A stretch of 64,000 nucleotides of DNA, from positions 1-64,000 of the forward strand of contig JAFLBN010000008.1 of assembly GCA_017303395.1 (NCBI GenBank), given 5' to 3'. Positions 27,905 through 36,856 of this stretch are shown here, piece after piece. Each line of letters begins with the position of its first letter. The first letter of the stretch is position 1. Position numbers and translations under genes: made by a program. Source of the stretch: Chitinophagales bacterium (GTDB taxonomy: Bacteria > Bacteroidota > Bacteroidia > Chitinophagales > Chitinophagaceae). A model generated the notes under the pieces. The model was not told where the DNA came from, did not search any database, and saw nothing but the letters and a program-made list of their open reading frames with translations.

Positions 27905-28456
27905 ATGGTATCTATCCTCATAGACGATGATTTGCTACTGCGCTCGTATCAGCTGGAAGACGCTGCCGAACTGTTTCGTTCGGTAGAGGAGTCTCGCCAG
28001 CACCTGCGTCCGTGGCTGATATGGGTAGATGGTACAACCAAACCCGAGCATTCGCAGCAGTTTATCCAGCTTTCGCTGCAACAGCAAAACAATCAGGAAG
28101 CGCTTGCACTGGGCATCTTTCATAAAAGAAAGATAATAGGCGGTATAGGTATGCACCAGTGGGACCACACGTTGCAAAAAGCGCAACTTGGCTACTGGAT
28201 AAGTAAGGAATACGAGGGCAGAGGAATTGTATCTGCCTGCCTTGAAAGATTTATTGATTTCCTGTTTGAGAAAGTAGGGTTGAATAAGCTGGAAATTCAC
28301 TTTGTAACAAGCAACAAACGCAGTGCTGTAATTGCAGAGAAGCAGGGCTTCAAAGTAGAAGGCATTATCCGCGATAGCTATATTATGAATGGTATGTTTA
28401 CCGACCTTGCGGTAACAGGCCTGCTAAAGAAAGAATGGAAAGAACGTAAAAAATAA
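27905..28456 (+). CDS. GNAT acetyltransferase (RimL/RimJ-like)
   Basis: A 183-residue GCN5-related N-acetyltransferase. The RimJ/RimL subgroup is suggested by the N-terminal LLRSYQLEDAAELF, the LRPWLIWVD region and the acetyl-CoA site LGYWISKEYEGRGIVS. The final NKRSAVIAEKQGFKVEGIIRD is also typical. Members acetylate the N-termini of ribosomal proteins or small amines; the substrate here is not predictable. It lies 18 bases after purH and its stop codon is inside the left arm of a terminator shared with lpxD. Confidence 0.87.
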   Translation: MVSILIDDDLLLRSYQLEDAAELFRSVEESRQHLRPWLIWVDGTTKPEHSQQFIQLSLQQQNNQEALALGIFHKRKIIGGIGMHQWDHTLQKAQLGYWISKEYEGRGIVSACLERFIDFLFEKVGLNKLEIHFVTSNKRSAVIAEKQGFKVEGIIRDSYIMNGMFTDLAVTGLLKKEWKERKK

Positions 28457-28483
28457 AGCCCTGTTTATCGGGACTTTATTTTT
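28449..28483. terminator. Bidirectional terminator between the GNAT gene and lpxD
   Basis: A 15-bp stem with A-rich left and T-rich right ends (AAAAATAAAG/CTTTATTTTT) and a TTTAT loop serves both convergent genes and overlaps both stop codons. Confidence 0.85.
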
Positions 28484-29429
28484 ATGCTTTCTCGTTCAGC
28501 TTCTCCCATATCTCAGGAATACGCTTCACCCAGTTCAGTTCTTTCATTTTTGATTTGGCATCTTCTACAGGGCTACCAAAGTATATTTTGCCACCTTCTA
28601 TGGTTTGTGCAACACCGCTCTGTGCATACACGATAGCACCTTTGCCTATTGTCAGGTCTTTGCTAACACCTACCTGTCCCCATAGGATAACCTCATCTTC
28701 TATAATTGCTTTACCACCAACGCCAACTTGAGCAGCAAACAAACAGTTTTTGCCAATTACCGCACCATGGCCAATGTGTATGTGGTTGTCGAATTTAGTT
28801 CCCATGCCAATGATGGTATCGCCACTCACGCCTTTATCAATTGTGCAGCAGGCACCTATTTCTACATTGTCTTCAATAATCACACGACCGCAGCTTTCAA
28901 GTTTATCATACTGTGCAGCACGCTCTTTACGACGTTTGAAGTAGAAGGCATCTGCACCAATTACTGTGTTTGCATGTATAATAACATTGTCGCCAATTAC
29001 GCAATGGTCGTAGATAACTACATTGGCATGTATCAGGCAGTTCTTACCAATTTTTACATGATTGCCCACAACAACACCTGGCTGCAGGTGTGTGCCCTCG
29101 CCAATAATGGCAGTATCAGCAATGTTTTTGTCTGATAATATGAAGCTGCGGAAGTGTGTAACGATTTTTACATAAGCACTGAAAGGATCATCGCACACCA
29201 ATAGTGTTTTCCCTTCAGGACATTCTACCTCTTTATTGATGATGATGATGGTAGCGGCAGAGTTAAGACACTTGCTGTAGTATTTCTCAAAATCAACAAA
29301 AGAAATATCGCCCGATTCTACTTTATGTATCTCGTTGATGCCTGTTGCTAATTGCGTAGTATTACCCACCAGTTTAGCGCCTGTAAATTCGGCCAGCCAC
29401 TGTACCGAAACCCCTTTTTCAAACTTCAT
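28482..29429 (-). CDS. lpxD: UDP-3-O-acylglucosamine N-acyltransferase
   Basis: About 315 residues. It adds the second (N-linked) acyl chain in lipid A synthesis, in the cytoplasm. The N-terminal UDP-sugar-binding region precedes a left-handed beta-helix of hexapeptide repeats (about residues 110-265, as in GNHVKIGKNCLIHANVVI), with the catalytic His region around IHIGHGAVIG. I start at the ATG 29429: the longer frame to 29450 would overlap a promoter box at 29448-29455. Other lipid A genes in the window (lpxB) are far away, so the pathway genes are dispersed. Confidence 0.93.
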   Translation of the reverse strand: MKFEKGVSVQWLAEFTGAKLVGNTTQLATGINEIHKVESGDISFVDFEKYYSKCLNSAATIIIINKEVECPEGKTLLVCDDPFSAYVKIVTHFRSFILSDKNIADTAIIGEGTHLQPGVVVGNHVKIGKNCLIHANVVIYDHCVIGDNVIIHANTVIGADAFYFKRRKERAAQYDKLESCGRVIIEDNVEIGACCTIDKGVSGDTIIGMGTKFDNHIHIGHGAVIGKNCLFAAQVGVGGKAIIEDEVILWGQVGVSKDLTIGKGAIVYAQSGVAQTIEGGKIYFGSPVEDAKSKMKELNWVKRIPEIWEKLNEKA

Positions 29430-29447
29430 AACCCCAAAAAGTTTGTG

Positions 29448-29455
29448 CAAAAGTA
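29448..29455 (-). promoter_or_regulatory. Promoter box of lpxD
   Basis: On the minus strand TACTTTTG matches TAnnTTTG and lies 18 bases before the ATG at 29429. Its position argues against the longer start at 29450. Confidence 0.5.
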
Positions 29456-29516
29456 CGATAAGCCGATTTCATTATTGCACCAAGTTTTCAGACCTTTAGC
29501 TCCTAATTTCATACGC

Positions 29517-30335
29517 TTGCGCTACACTAACCTGAATGGTAAAATAACAGAGGCAGAAAATGCTATAGTATCGGCAGATAACAGGGCTTTCCGCTATGGA
29601 TATGGCCTGTTTGAAACCATGCTTATTAAGGATGGTAAAATAGCTTTGGCTTCATACCACTGGGAAAGGTTGACGGCAGGGTTGAAAGCACTACATCTGG
29701 AACTTCCGAAGCTACTGACAATTGCTATACTTGAGGAAGAGGTGTTGAAAACAGTACGAAAAAATAAGCTGGAACAATTATGCAGGGTGCGCTTGCAGCT
29801 GTATGCAGACGATGGTGGTTTGTTTGATGGGAAAAGCCAAAAACCGCTATATATTATTGAATGCTATCCGTTGGAAGAGCATATATATCAGTTGAATGAA
29901 GCAGGGCTTGTTATGGGTATTGCAGAAGGCTTGGCAAAGGCAAATGATAGCATCGCCAACCACAAAACCACCAATGCACTTGTTTATGCACTGGCTGCAC
30001 AACAGGCCAAAGAAAACAAATGGAATGATGCACTTATACTGAACAATACAGGAAATATTATTGAAACTACTATAGCTAATATCTTCTGGATAAAAGACAA
30101 CATGATATATACTCCACCATTGTCTGAAGGCTGCATCAGTGGCGTGATGCGCAGGTATATCATGGAGCATACTGAGGTAGTAGAACAACTATTGACACCA
30201 GACGTTTTAAAACATGCTGATGGGGTTTTCATCAGCAATGCCATCCGCAGAATAAAGTGGGTTGCAGCCATAGGAAACAATACATATAGTAAAAATGCTA
30301 TTGTTGCATTTGCCAATAGCATGAAGTGGCAATAA
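29517..30335 (+). CDS. Class IV aminotransferase (PabC/branched-chain-like)
   Basis: About 272 residues from a proposed TTG start at 29517. It is a PLP enzyme of fold type IV, with the opening NGKITEAENAIVSADNRAFRYGYGLFETM and the PLP-binding Lys in SIANHKTTNALVYA. The family includes branched-chain aminotransferases and aminodeoxychorismate lyase (PabC); the sequence does not decide, although the length and the FRYGYGLFET block favour a PabC-like enzyme. The frame is open back to 29352, but that part overlaps lpxD and its promoter. No ATG is available near the family's normal start, hence the TTG. Confidence 0.8.
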   Translation: MRYTNLNGKITEAENAIVSADNRAFRYGYGLFETMLIKDGKIALASYHWERLTAGLKALHLELPKLLTIAILEEEVLKTVRKNKLEQLCRVRLQLYADDGGLFDGKSQKPLYIIECYPLEEHIYQLNEAGLVMGIAEGLAKANDSIANHKTTNALVYALAAQQAKENKWNDALILNNTGNIIETTIANIFWIKDNMIYTPPLSEGCISGVMRRYIMEHTEVVEQLLTPDVLKHADGVFISNAIRRIKWVAAIGNNTYSKNAIVAFANSMKWQ

Positions 30336-30369
30336 TTGGTACATCATCCCGATTATCACATTAACTTTG
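30336..30369 (+). promoter_or_regulatory. Promoter of gltX, almost leaderless
   Basis: TTG at 30336-30338 and a perfect TAACTTTG at 30362-30369 are 23 bases apart. The box ends seven bases before the gltX ATG. Confidence 0.65.
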
Positions 30370-30376
30370 CAGCCTT

Positions 30377-31900
30377 ATGAGTAGCAAAGTTCGTGTTCGT
30401 TTTGCACCGAGTCCTACAGGTGGTTTGCACCTGGGCGGCGTGCGTACTGTTTTATATAATTATCTGTTTGCAAAGCACCATGGTGGTGAGTTTGTGTTGC
30501 GTATAGAAGATACAGACCAGACGCGCTATGTTGAGGGTGCAGAGCAATATATCTACGATTGCCTTAGCTGGTGCGGTATGGAACCTGATGAAAGTCCGCT
30601 GAAAGGTGGGCCACATGCTCCTTACCGTCAGAGTGAGCGTAAAGCATCATACTACCAATATGCCAAGCAACTGGTAGATGCAGGTCATGCATACTATGCT
30701 TTTGATACGCCTGAAGAATTGGAGGCTATGCGTGCCAACCTGAAAACAGAAGCCAACCCCACACCACAATACGATGCTAAAGTGCGTATGCAGATGCGTA
30801 ACTCTGAAGCATTGGGTATGGCAGAAGCACAGAAGCTGATAGATGCAGGAACACCATACGTTGTGCGCATCAAAATGCCACAGAATGAGCAAGTAGTGTT
30901 TACAGATATGATACGCGGAGAGGTGCATTTTGATACCAATCTGGTAGATGATAAAGTATTGCTGAAAGCGGACGGTATGCCAACATATCACTTGGCAGTG
31001 GTTGTAGATGACTACCTGATGGGTATTACCCATGCCTTCCGTGGAGAGGAGTGGCTGCCAAGTGCTCCGGTACATATTTTGTTATGGAAGAATCTTGGTT
31101 GGGGCGATAAAATGCCTGAATGGGCGCATCTGCCACTGATACTGAAACCTGACGGGCATGGAAAGCTGAGTAAGCGTGATGGTGAACGCCTTGGCTTCCC
31201 TGTATTTGCTATGAACTGGAAAGATCCTAAAACGGGCGAATTGACACAGGGCTTCCGTGAACGTGGTTTCCTGCCTGAAGCATTTATCAATATCCTTGCA
31301 ATGCTTGGCTGGAATGCCGGTACAGAACAGGAGATATTCTCAATGGATGAACTGATTGAGAAGTTCTCTATAAGCCGCGTGCATAAAGGCGGTGCCAAGT
31401 TTGACTATGAGAAAGCAAAATGGTATAACCATCAATACATACAACGCAAAACTGATGCGGAACTGGTGCAGCTTGCAAAGCCATATATAGCCGCACATGG
31501 TGTAACATCGGATGATGCATATCTGGAAAAAGTTGTAGGTCTTATTAAAGAACGGTGTACACTATTGCCTGACTTCTGGGAACAAGGACATTTCTTCTTC
31601 AAAACACCGGAGATAACAGAATTGGCTGCTATAAAAGATAAATGGAATGAGCAGAAGAAAGCATTCTTTGAAAGCTGGATAGCAGGACTGGATGCAGTTT
31701 CAGATTGGACACATGAAGCGCTCGAAGCTAATTTCAACGAAGTAATGGCTGCGAACGGATTGAAAAAGGGTGATGTTTTGCTGCCACTACGCATAATGCT
31801 GGTAGGTGGCAAATATGGACCGGGAGTGTTCCATATTGCTGAAATGATTGGTAATCAAGAAGTTAAAAAAAGAATTAATAATGCAATCGCCCTTTTATAG
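30377..31900 (+). CDS. gltX: Glutamate--tRNA ligase
   Basis: A 507-residue class I aminoacyl-tRNA synthetase that charges tRNA-Glu. The HIGH-like motif is within FAPSPTGGLHLGGVRT (about residues 8-23) and the KMSKS-like motif is KLSKRDGER near residue 265. The catalytic core includes RIEDTDQTRYVEGAEQ. Length is normal. Its stop codon lies inside the stem-loop that follows. A promoter box lies seven bases before the ATG. Confidence 0.97.
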   Translation: MSSKVRVRFAPSPTGGLHLGGVRTVLYNYLFAKHHGGEFVLRIEDTDQTRYVEGAEQYIYDCLSWCGMEPDESPLKGGPHAPYRQSERKASYYQYAKQLVDAGHAYYAFDTPEELEAMRANLKTEANPTPQYDAKVRMQMRNSEALGMAEAQKLIDAGTPYVVRIKMPQNEQVVFTDMIRGEVHFDTNLVDDKVLLKADGMPTYHLAVVVDDYLMGITHAFRGEEWLPSAPVHILLWKNLGWGDKMPEWAHLPLILKPDGHGKLSKRDGERLGFPVFAMNWKDPKTGELTQGFRERGFLPEAFINILAMLGWNAGTEQEIFSMDELIEKFSISRVHKGGAKFDYEKAKWYNHQYIQRKTDAELVQLAKPYIAAHGVTSDDAYLEKVVGLIKERCTLLPDFWEQGHFFFKTPEITELAAIKDKWNEQKKAFFESWIAGLDAVSDWTHEALEANFNEVMAANGLKKGDVLLPLRIMLVGGKYGPGVFHIAEMIGNQEVKKRINNAIALL

Positions 31901-31912
31901 GGCGATTGTCAA
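31884..31912 (+). terminator. Hairpin overlapping the gltX stop
   Basis: A perfect 10-bp stem CAATCGCCCT/AGGGCGATTG with a TTTAT loop contains the gltX stop codon. The T-run afterwards is weak (TCAATTATTT), so termination may be incomplete. Confidence 0.65.
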
Positions 31913-31948
31913 TTATTTATGGGTTAGAAAAAAATGATAATTATATTC

Positions 31949-31977
31949 TTGGAGCAATGATTTTTTTGTTATATTTG
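31949..31977 (+). promoter_or_regulatory. Promoter of the Omp28-like gene
   Basis: TTG at 31949-31951 and a perfect TATATTTG at 31970-31977 are 18 bases apart. The leader would be about 37 bases long. Confidence 0.65.
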
Positions 31978-32019
31978 GTATTGCACTACACAATTAACAT
32001 TTAATAAAATCATTAGAAA

Positions 32020-33087
32020 ATGAAATCAAAATTTACACTCGCATTAATGATGTTAGCAACATCTGCGTTTGCGCAAAGGAATTGTATTACAGAAGAGTTC
32101 ACTTCATCTACATGCCCGCCATGTGCAGCAATGAATGTTTGGTTAGATCCTTTGTTTACAACTAATAATGCAAACAAAACAGGCTCTAAATTGACTGTAA
32201 TTAAATATCAGATGAACTGGCCATCACCTGGTAATGACGCCAGCTACAATCCACATGGTGCTACGCGTCGTTCATATTATTCAGTATCAAGTGTTCCTAC
32301 ACACTATATGAATGGTATTAAAGGTACTACTACTGCAAGTGGACCTTCTAGCGATATGCAAACAGAAATAGACAATTGTAAAGCTGGTAGCACAGTTGAT
32401 ATGAACATAACAGCGTCATATACTATTAAAAAAATATCAGCAACTGAAGATTCTGTATTTGTTACAGTTACATGTACGCCTACTAAAGATTTGTCTGGCA
32501 ACTACAGTGTTCAAATTGGTTTGACTGAGATGTACTACAAAAACAATGCGGCTACAACTTCACAAAAAGATTACTACCATGTAATGCGTAAAATGTATCC
32601 AAGTGGTAGCGGTTCTCCAGTTTCTTCATGGACTAAAAACACTCCACAAACATTTACTTTTAAGGATAAAGTTACTATCGGAACAGTTACACAGAATAGT
32701 CACTTGTGGTGGGTACACCCATTCAATGGCCACGTAGTAGCGTTTGTTCAAAATAACGCTGACAAAACTATTCTGAACAGTATTGCTGAACCGGCAAAAT
32801 GGGCAGTTAGTGTAGATGATTTGCAAAATAATGTAGGTAATCTGAAAATTATGCCTAATCCTGCAACAAGTCAGGCAGTTGTGCTTTTCACGCTTAACGA
32901 TAAGAGCAATGTGAATGTTAACGTAGTAGATGCTATGGGACGTTCAGTATATACAAATGCTACATCTTATGAGTCTGGCGCTCACCGCATAATACTTTCT
33001 ACAGATGCATTTGCAGCAGGTACATATACAGTAATGCTGCGTTCTGAAACTGGTATGGTTTCTGAGCGTTTGGTGATTGCTAAGTAA
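32020..33087 (+). CDS. Omp28-like thioredoxin-fold protein with T9SS sorting tail
   Basis: A 355-residue secreted protein. After a signal peptide (about 1-19) comes a thioredoxin-like region with a CPPC redox motif at Cys32-Cys35 in a TSSTCPPCAAMN context, as in Omp28-related outer membrane proteins. The last 80 residues (from about KIMPNPATSQ) form a type A C-terminal sorting domain of the type IX secretion system, ending in SERLVIAK. The protein is therefore likely exported to the cell surface or medium. Its partner proteins are unknown. It stands alone between two tRNA synthetase genes, with its own promoter and terminator. Confidence 0.88.
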   Translation: MKSKFTLALMMLATSAFAQRNCITEEFTSSTCPPCAAMNVWLDPLFTTNNANKTGSKLTVIKYQMNWPSPGNDASYNPHGATRRSYYSVSSVPTHYMNGIKGTTTASGPSSDMQTEIDNCKAGSTVDMNITASYTIKKISATEDSVFVTVTCTPTKDLSGNYSVQIGLTEMYYKNNAATTSQKDYYHVMRKMYPSGSGSPVSSWTKNTPQTFTFKDKVTIGTVTQNSHLWWVHPFNGHVVAFVQNNADKTILNSIAEPAKWAVSVDDLQNNVGNLKIMPNPATSQAVVLFTLNDKSNVNVNVVDAMGRSVYTNATSYESGAHRIILSTDAFAAGTYTVMLRSETGMVSERLVIAK

Positions 33088-33108
33088 TCGATAATTATTT
33101 TTTTGAGG

Positions 33109-33147
33109 ATAGCCGCTATACAACTTCGTATAGTGGCTATTTTTTTA
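33109..33147 (+). terminator. Terminator after the Omp28-like gene
   Basis: A 13-bp stem ATAGCCGCTATAC/GTATAGTGGCTAT with one G-T pair and an AACTTC loop is followed by seven T. Confidence 0.92.
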
Positions 33148-33168
33148 TGAGTATAGTATGTAAAGCAC

Positions 33169-33176
33169 TATTTTTG
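33169..33176 (+). promoter_or_regulatory. Promoter box of glyS, almost leaderless
   Basis: A perfect TATTTTTG ends eight bases before the glycyl-tRNA synthetase ATG at 33185, directly behind the previous terminator. Confidence 0.6.
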
Positions 33177-33184
33177 CATCCGTT

Positions 33185-34624
33185 ATGGCAAATGATAATA
33201 AGTTACAAAGCATTATTGCACATTGTAAAGAATATGGTTTTATATTTCAAAGTAGTGAAATATATGATGGGTTAAGTGCGGTATATGACTATGGACAATA
33301 CGGAGTAGAATTAAAGAAAAACATACGCGACTATTGGTGGAACAGTATGACGCGTATGCACGATAATATTGTGGGTATTGATGCTGCCATCTTTATGCAC
33401 CCTACAGTATGGAAGGCCAGCGGGCACGTAGATAATTTCAGTGACCCTATGATAGATAATAAGGATAGCAAAAAACGCTACCGTGTAGATCACCTGATAG
33501 AAGGCTATGCAGAAACATTACCTGTTGCAGATGCAGAAGCCCTTATAAAGAAAATGGAGCTGCTGCTGGAAGCTGATGATTTCGCAGGATTGAAAACGCT
33601 GATAGAAGAGAATAATATAAAATGTAGCGTAAGTGATACCTGTAACTGGACAGATGTTCGTCAGTTCAATCTGATGTTTTCTACAGAAATGGGAGCAGTA
33701 GCTTCAGATAATCCTGAAGATAATAAAGTGTATCTGCGTCCTGAGACAGCGCAGGGTATATTTGTGAACTTTCTGAATGTACAGAAAACAGGCCGTATGA
33801 AGATACCATTTGGTATTGCGCAAACTGGCAAGGCTTTTCGTAATGAAATTGTAGCACGTGGTTTCATCTTTCGTATGCGTGAATTTGAACAGATGGAAAT
33901 GCAATTTTTTGTACGCCCTGGTACACAAAAAGAATGGTATGAATACTGGAAAGAAGCACGTATGAAATGGCACCTGAGCCTTGGTATACCAGCAGAGCGC
34001 TACCGCTTCCATGATCACGTAAAGTTGGCGCACTATGCAGATGCTGCTTGCGATATAGAATATGATTTTCCGATGGGCTTTAAAGAAGTAGAAGGTGTAC
34101 ACAGCCGTACAGACTTTGACTTGAAGAGCCATCAGGAATACAGCGGCAAAAAACTAACTTATTTTGACACAGAAATAAACCAACATTACATTCCCTATGT
34201 TATAGAAACATCAATTGGGCTTGACCGTACGGTGATGATGTTGCTGAGTGAAGCGTATCAGGAGGAAGACCTGAGTACTGAAGAAAAGCAAGACAGCCGT
34301 GTTGTTTTGAAATTCCCAGTTGTAGTAGCACCTATTAAATTAGCAGTATTACCGCTGACTAAGAAAGATGGTATGCCTGAAATAGCACGGGAGTTGATGG
34401 ATATGTGCCGTCCTTATTTTAAATGTTTCTACGAAGAAAAAGATTCTATTGGTAAACGTTACCGCAGGCAAGATGCTATAGGTACACCATTCTGTGTAAC
34501 AATAGATGGACAAACTAAAGAAGATCAAACGGTAACTATTCGCTACAGAGATACAATGCTACAGGAACGTGTACCACTTTCTGAAGTGAAAGACATCGTG
34601 CTGAAAGCAATGCAAACTTTATAA
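33185..34624 (+). CDS. glyS: Glycine--tRNA ligase (dimeric, eukaryote-like type)
   Basis: A 479-residue class II synthetase of the single-chain alpha2 type (GlyQS-like), not the bacterial alpha/beta type. Visible elements are the N-terminal YGFIFQSSEIYDGLSAVYDYG, motif 2 in GFIFRMREFEQMEMQFF, motif 3 near ETSIGLDRTVMMLLSEAY and the C-terminal anticodon-binding domain (about 375-479). It charges tRNA-Gly. A short imperfect terminator follows the stop, before the next small gene. Confidence 0.96.
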   Translation: MANDNKLQSIIAHCKEYGFIFQSSEIYDGLSAVYDYGQYGVELKKNIRDYWWNSMTRMHDNIVGIDAAIFMHPTVWKASGHVDNFSDPMIDNKDSKKRYRVDHLIEGYAETLPVADAEALIKKMELLLEADDFAGLKTLIEENNIKCSVSDTCNWTDVRQFNLMFSTEMGAVASDNPEDNKVYLRPETAQGIFVNFLNVQKTGRMKIPFGIAQTGKAFRNEIVARGFIFRMREFEQMEMQFFVRPGTQKEWYEYWKEARMKWHLSLGIPAERYRFHDHVKLAHYADAACDIEYDFPMGFKEVEGVHSRTDFDLKSHQEYSGKKLTYFDTEINQHYIPYVIETSIGLDRTVMMLLSEAYQEEDLSTEEKQDSRVVLKFPVVVAPIKLAVLPLTKKDGMPEIARELMDMCRPYFKCFYEEKDSIGKRYRRQDAIGTPFCVTIDGQTKEDQTVTIRYRDTMLQERVPLSEVKDIVLKAMQTL

Positions 34625-34631
34625 AAACCAG

Positions 34632-34657
34632 AGCCGCTCATACAGGGTGGCTTTTTT
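34632..34657 (+). terminator. Terminator after glyS
   Basis: An 8-bp stem AGCCGCTC/GGGTGGCT with two G-T pairs and an ATACA loop is followed by six T. It ends only seven bases before the next ATG. Confidence 0.7.
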
Positions 34658-34663
34658 ATTATT

Positions 34664-34981
34664 ATGGAGCAGGAAAAAGAGATAATCTGTAAAGAGCTGG
34701 CGGCTGAATACGGTATTTCGTTTCAAGGCTTGGTTTCTGAACAGGAAATCATAGAAAAGCTGGCATTGCAGGTAGGTGCTATTGCAGCAAAAGGCCCTGA
34801 TGCCTTTTTTCAATTGATGTACAGACTGGATATTGCTGAAAAGAAGCTAACAGCCGCAATGATAGATAAACAGGCAGCAATAGAAATAGCTAAACTAATA
34901 TACAATAGACAATTGCAAAAAGTAAGGAGCAGGGCATATTATAAAAAAGACAGTAATAATGATGATGAATTAGGATGGTGA
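34664..34981 (+). CDS. Conserved-looking small protein of unknown function
   Basis: A 105-residue soluble, largely helical protein with no signal peptide or membrane segment. The C-terminus is charged (KDSNNDDELGW). I do not recognise a named domain. It begins seven bases after the glyS terminator and its last bases overlap the long frame of the next gene, whose preferred start lies 20 bases beyond this stop. No function can be inferred from context. Confidence 0.65.
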   Translation: MEQEKEIICKELAAEYGISFQGLVSEQEIIEKLALQVGAIAAKGPDAFFQLMYRLDIAEKKLTAAMIDKQAAIEIAKLIYNRQLQKVRSRAYYKKDSNNDDELGW

Positions 34982-35001
34982 GTTTTCGTAAATTTGGTGT
35001 A

Positions 35002-35754
35002 ATGAGAAAATTATTAATAATTAGCATCGCACTCGTATTGTTGTTGGCATGTACTAAAAAACCTGACCCGGTTTCAGAACCAAAATCTGAGGATAAAGGG
35101 TTTATGTTGATGTTTGACAATTATGTAAATAGTGACAAACTCATCTACGACAAATACTACTTGAATGAAAATAAAGATTCATTTAAAGTATCTGCGTTTA
35201 AGTATTATATAAGTAACATAAGTCTGAAAAGCGATGATGGTCACAACTACATAGAGGAAGAAAGCTATCATTTAATAGACAATGGTAAGGATTCATCAAA
35301 GATAATATCATTAAAGGGGGTAAAAGCTGGGAGTTATATACAAGTTCAATTTTTGATAGGTGTCGATAGTGCAAGAAATGTAAGCGGAGCACAAACAGGA
35401 GCTTTAGACCCTAACAATGCAATGTTCTGGGATTGGAATACAGGTTATATTATGGCGAAGATTGAAGGGTATAGCCCACAAGCTAGCAAGTATCCCAATA
35501 ACCTAGCATTACATATAGCCGGGTTCAAGCATCCAAACAGTGTTTTGCGTTGGGTGACGCTATCTTTACCAACAGTAAAATATGCAGAAAACCAGAAAGT
35601 TACTGTTCATATTAAGACGAACTTAGCTGAGTGGTTTAGGACTCCTAACCTAATAAAATTTTCAGATCTGTCCATCGTAGCAAGCGAAGGCAAAGAGGCT
35701 CAGAAGATAGCAGATAACTATGCTGATATGTTTTCAATAGACCACATTGATTAA
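35002..35754 (+). CDS. MbnP-family copper-binding lipoprotein
   Basis: About 250 residues with a lipobox Cys (LLLAC, near residue 14). The body fits the MbnP family: MLMFDNYVNSDKL near the start, then KYYISNISLKS, FLIGVDSARNVSGAQTG and the Trp-rich MFWDWNTGYIMAKIEG. MbnP proteins bind copper in the periplasm; in methanotrophs a di-heme partner, MbnH, oxidises a Trp of MbnP to kynurenine to create the copper site. The next gene, 2 bases downstream, encodes such a di-heme protein, which supports the call. Whether the Trp modification happens here is not shown. Confidence 0.82.
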   Translation: MRKLLIISIALVLLLACTKKPDPVSEPKSEDKGFMLMFDNYVNSDKLIYDKYYLNENKDSFKVSAFKYYISNISLKSDDGHNYIEEESYHLIDNGKDSSKIISLKGVKAGSYIQVQFLIGVDSARNVSGAQTGALDPNNAMFWDWNTGYIMAKIEGYSPQASKYPNNLALHIAGFKHPNSVLRWVTLSLPTVKYAENQKVTVHIKTNLAEWFRTPNLIKFSDLSIVASEGKEAQKIADNYADMFSIDHID

Positions 35755-35756
35755 TT

Positions 35757-36797
35757 ATGATACGTAAGATTAGTATAATATTTATTTTGTCATCAATAGC
35801 TTTTGCACAGTCATGCAAACCAGACCCTGATATGGATGTAAAGGCAGAAGCACCTTTAGCATTTAATGTTCCGCAAGGATGGCCAACCCCTAGTTATAAT
35901 TACAGCAATAATCCGGTGAATAAGGCTGGGTTTGAACTCGGTAGAAAATTATTTTATGATACTAAACTGTCTAAAGACAATACGATATCATGTGGTAGCT
36001 GCCACCAGCAATTTTCTGGTTTTGCACAGATAGACCATCCGGTAAGCCATGGTATAAATGATTTGGTAGGTAACAGAAACTCTCCACCATTATTCAATCT
36101 TAACTGGCATACATCATTTATGTGGGATGGTGGTATTAATCATATCGAAAATCAGCCAATTGCGCCTATTCAAAATCCTATTGAGATGGATGAGACGATG
36201 GCGAATGTTGTTACAAAGCTACAGGCAGATGCCACATATCGTAGTATGTTTAAAGCAGCATTTGGTGATGAAACTGTGAATTCTCAACGAATAGCTAAGG
36301 CTTTTGTGCAGTTTATGGGTATGATAGTATCCAGCAATGCTAAGTATGATAAATATAAGCGAGGAGAAGCTGGCGGAGCATTTACGCAACAGGAGTTGGA
36401 TGGTTACAATGTTTACAAACAAAACTGTGCTACATGCCATGCAGAACCATTGTTCACAGATTTTTCATTCCGTAATAATGGATTGCCACCAACCAGTGTA
36501 AATGATAGCGGCAGAGCGCATATAACACTGTCTGCTGCAGACTTATATAAATTCAAAATGCCATCTTTGCGCAACCTGAAATATACATGGCCTTATATGC
36601 ACGATGGCAGATTTAATACTATAGATCAGGTGTTAAATCATTATGCATCTGGGATAATGCAATCTCCGACTTTGGATACTAAACTGTCAGGAGGAATAGC
36701 ACTTACAGACCAGCAAAAAGAAGACCTGAAAGCTTTCCTGAACACACTGAACGACGAAGAGTTTGTAAAGAATACAATGTTTCAGGAAGTGAAGTAA
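35757..36797 (+). CDS. Di-heme cytochrome c peroxidase-like protein (MbnH-like)
   Basis: A 346-residue exported protein with two CxxCH heme sites, CGSCH at about 79-83 and CATCH at about 224-228, the layout of di-heme cytochrome c peroxidases and MauG/MbnH enzymes. The N-terminus is a signal peptide that ends near Cys20 and could be lipidated. Starting 2 bases after the MbnP-like gene, it is most simply read as the enzyme that modifies that protein. A general peroxidase role cannot be excluded from the sequence alone. Confidence 0.85.
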   Translation: MIRKISIIFILSSIAFAQSCKPDPDMDVKAEAPLAFNVPQGWPTPSYNYSNNPVNKAGFELGRKLFYDTKLSKDNTISCGSCHQQFSGFAQIDHPVSHGINDLVGNRNSPPLFNLNWHTSFMWDGGINHIENQPIAPIQNPIEMDETMANVVTKLQADATYRSMFKAAFGDETVNSQRIAKAFVQFMGMIVSSNAKYDKYKRGEAGGAFTQQELDGYNVYKQNCATCHAEPLFTDFSFRNNGLPPTSVNDSGRAHITLSAADLYKFKMPSLRNLKYTWPYMHDGRFNTIDQVLNHYASGIMQSPTLDTKLSGGIALTDQQKEDLKAFLNTLNDEEFVKNTMFQEVK

Positions 36798-36823
36798 AGT
36801 ACATTTAGAGATTAAAATAAAAG

Positions 36824-36856
36824 AAAAAGACCTTGATTACTCAAGGTCTTTTTTAA
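36824..36856. terminator. Bidirectional terminator between the MbnH-like and small lipoprotein genes
   Basis: A stem AAAAAGACCTTGA/TCAAGGTCTTTTT with a TTAC loop, and A- and T-runs on both sides, serves convergent genes. The stop codon of the minus-strand gene lies in the loop region. Confidence 0.92.

Noticed and set aside
29352-29516. In-frame extension of the class IV aminotransferase
   Set aside because: It overlaps the start of lpxD on the other strand and the lpxD promoter, and family members start close to the NGKI segment. A TTG start at 29517 is preferred, though it remains uncertain.
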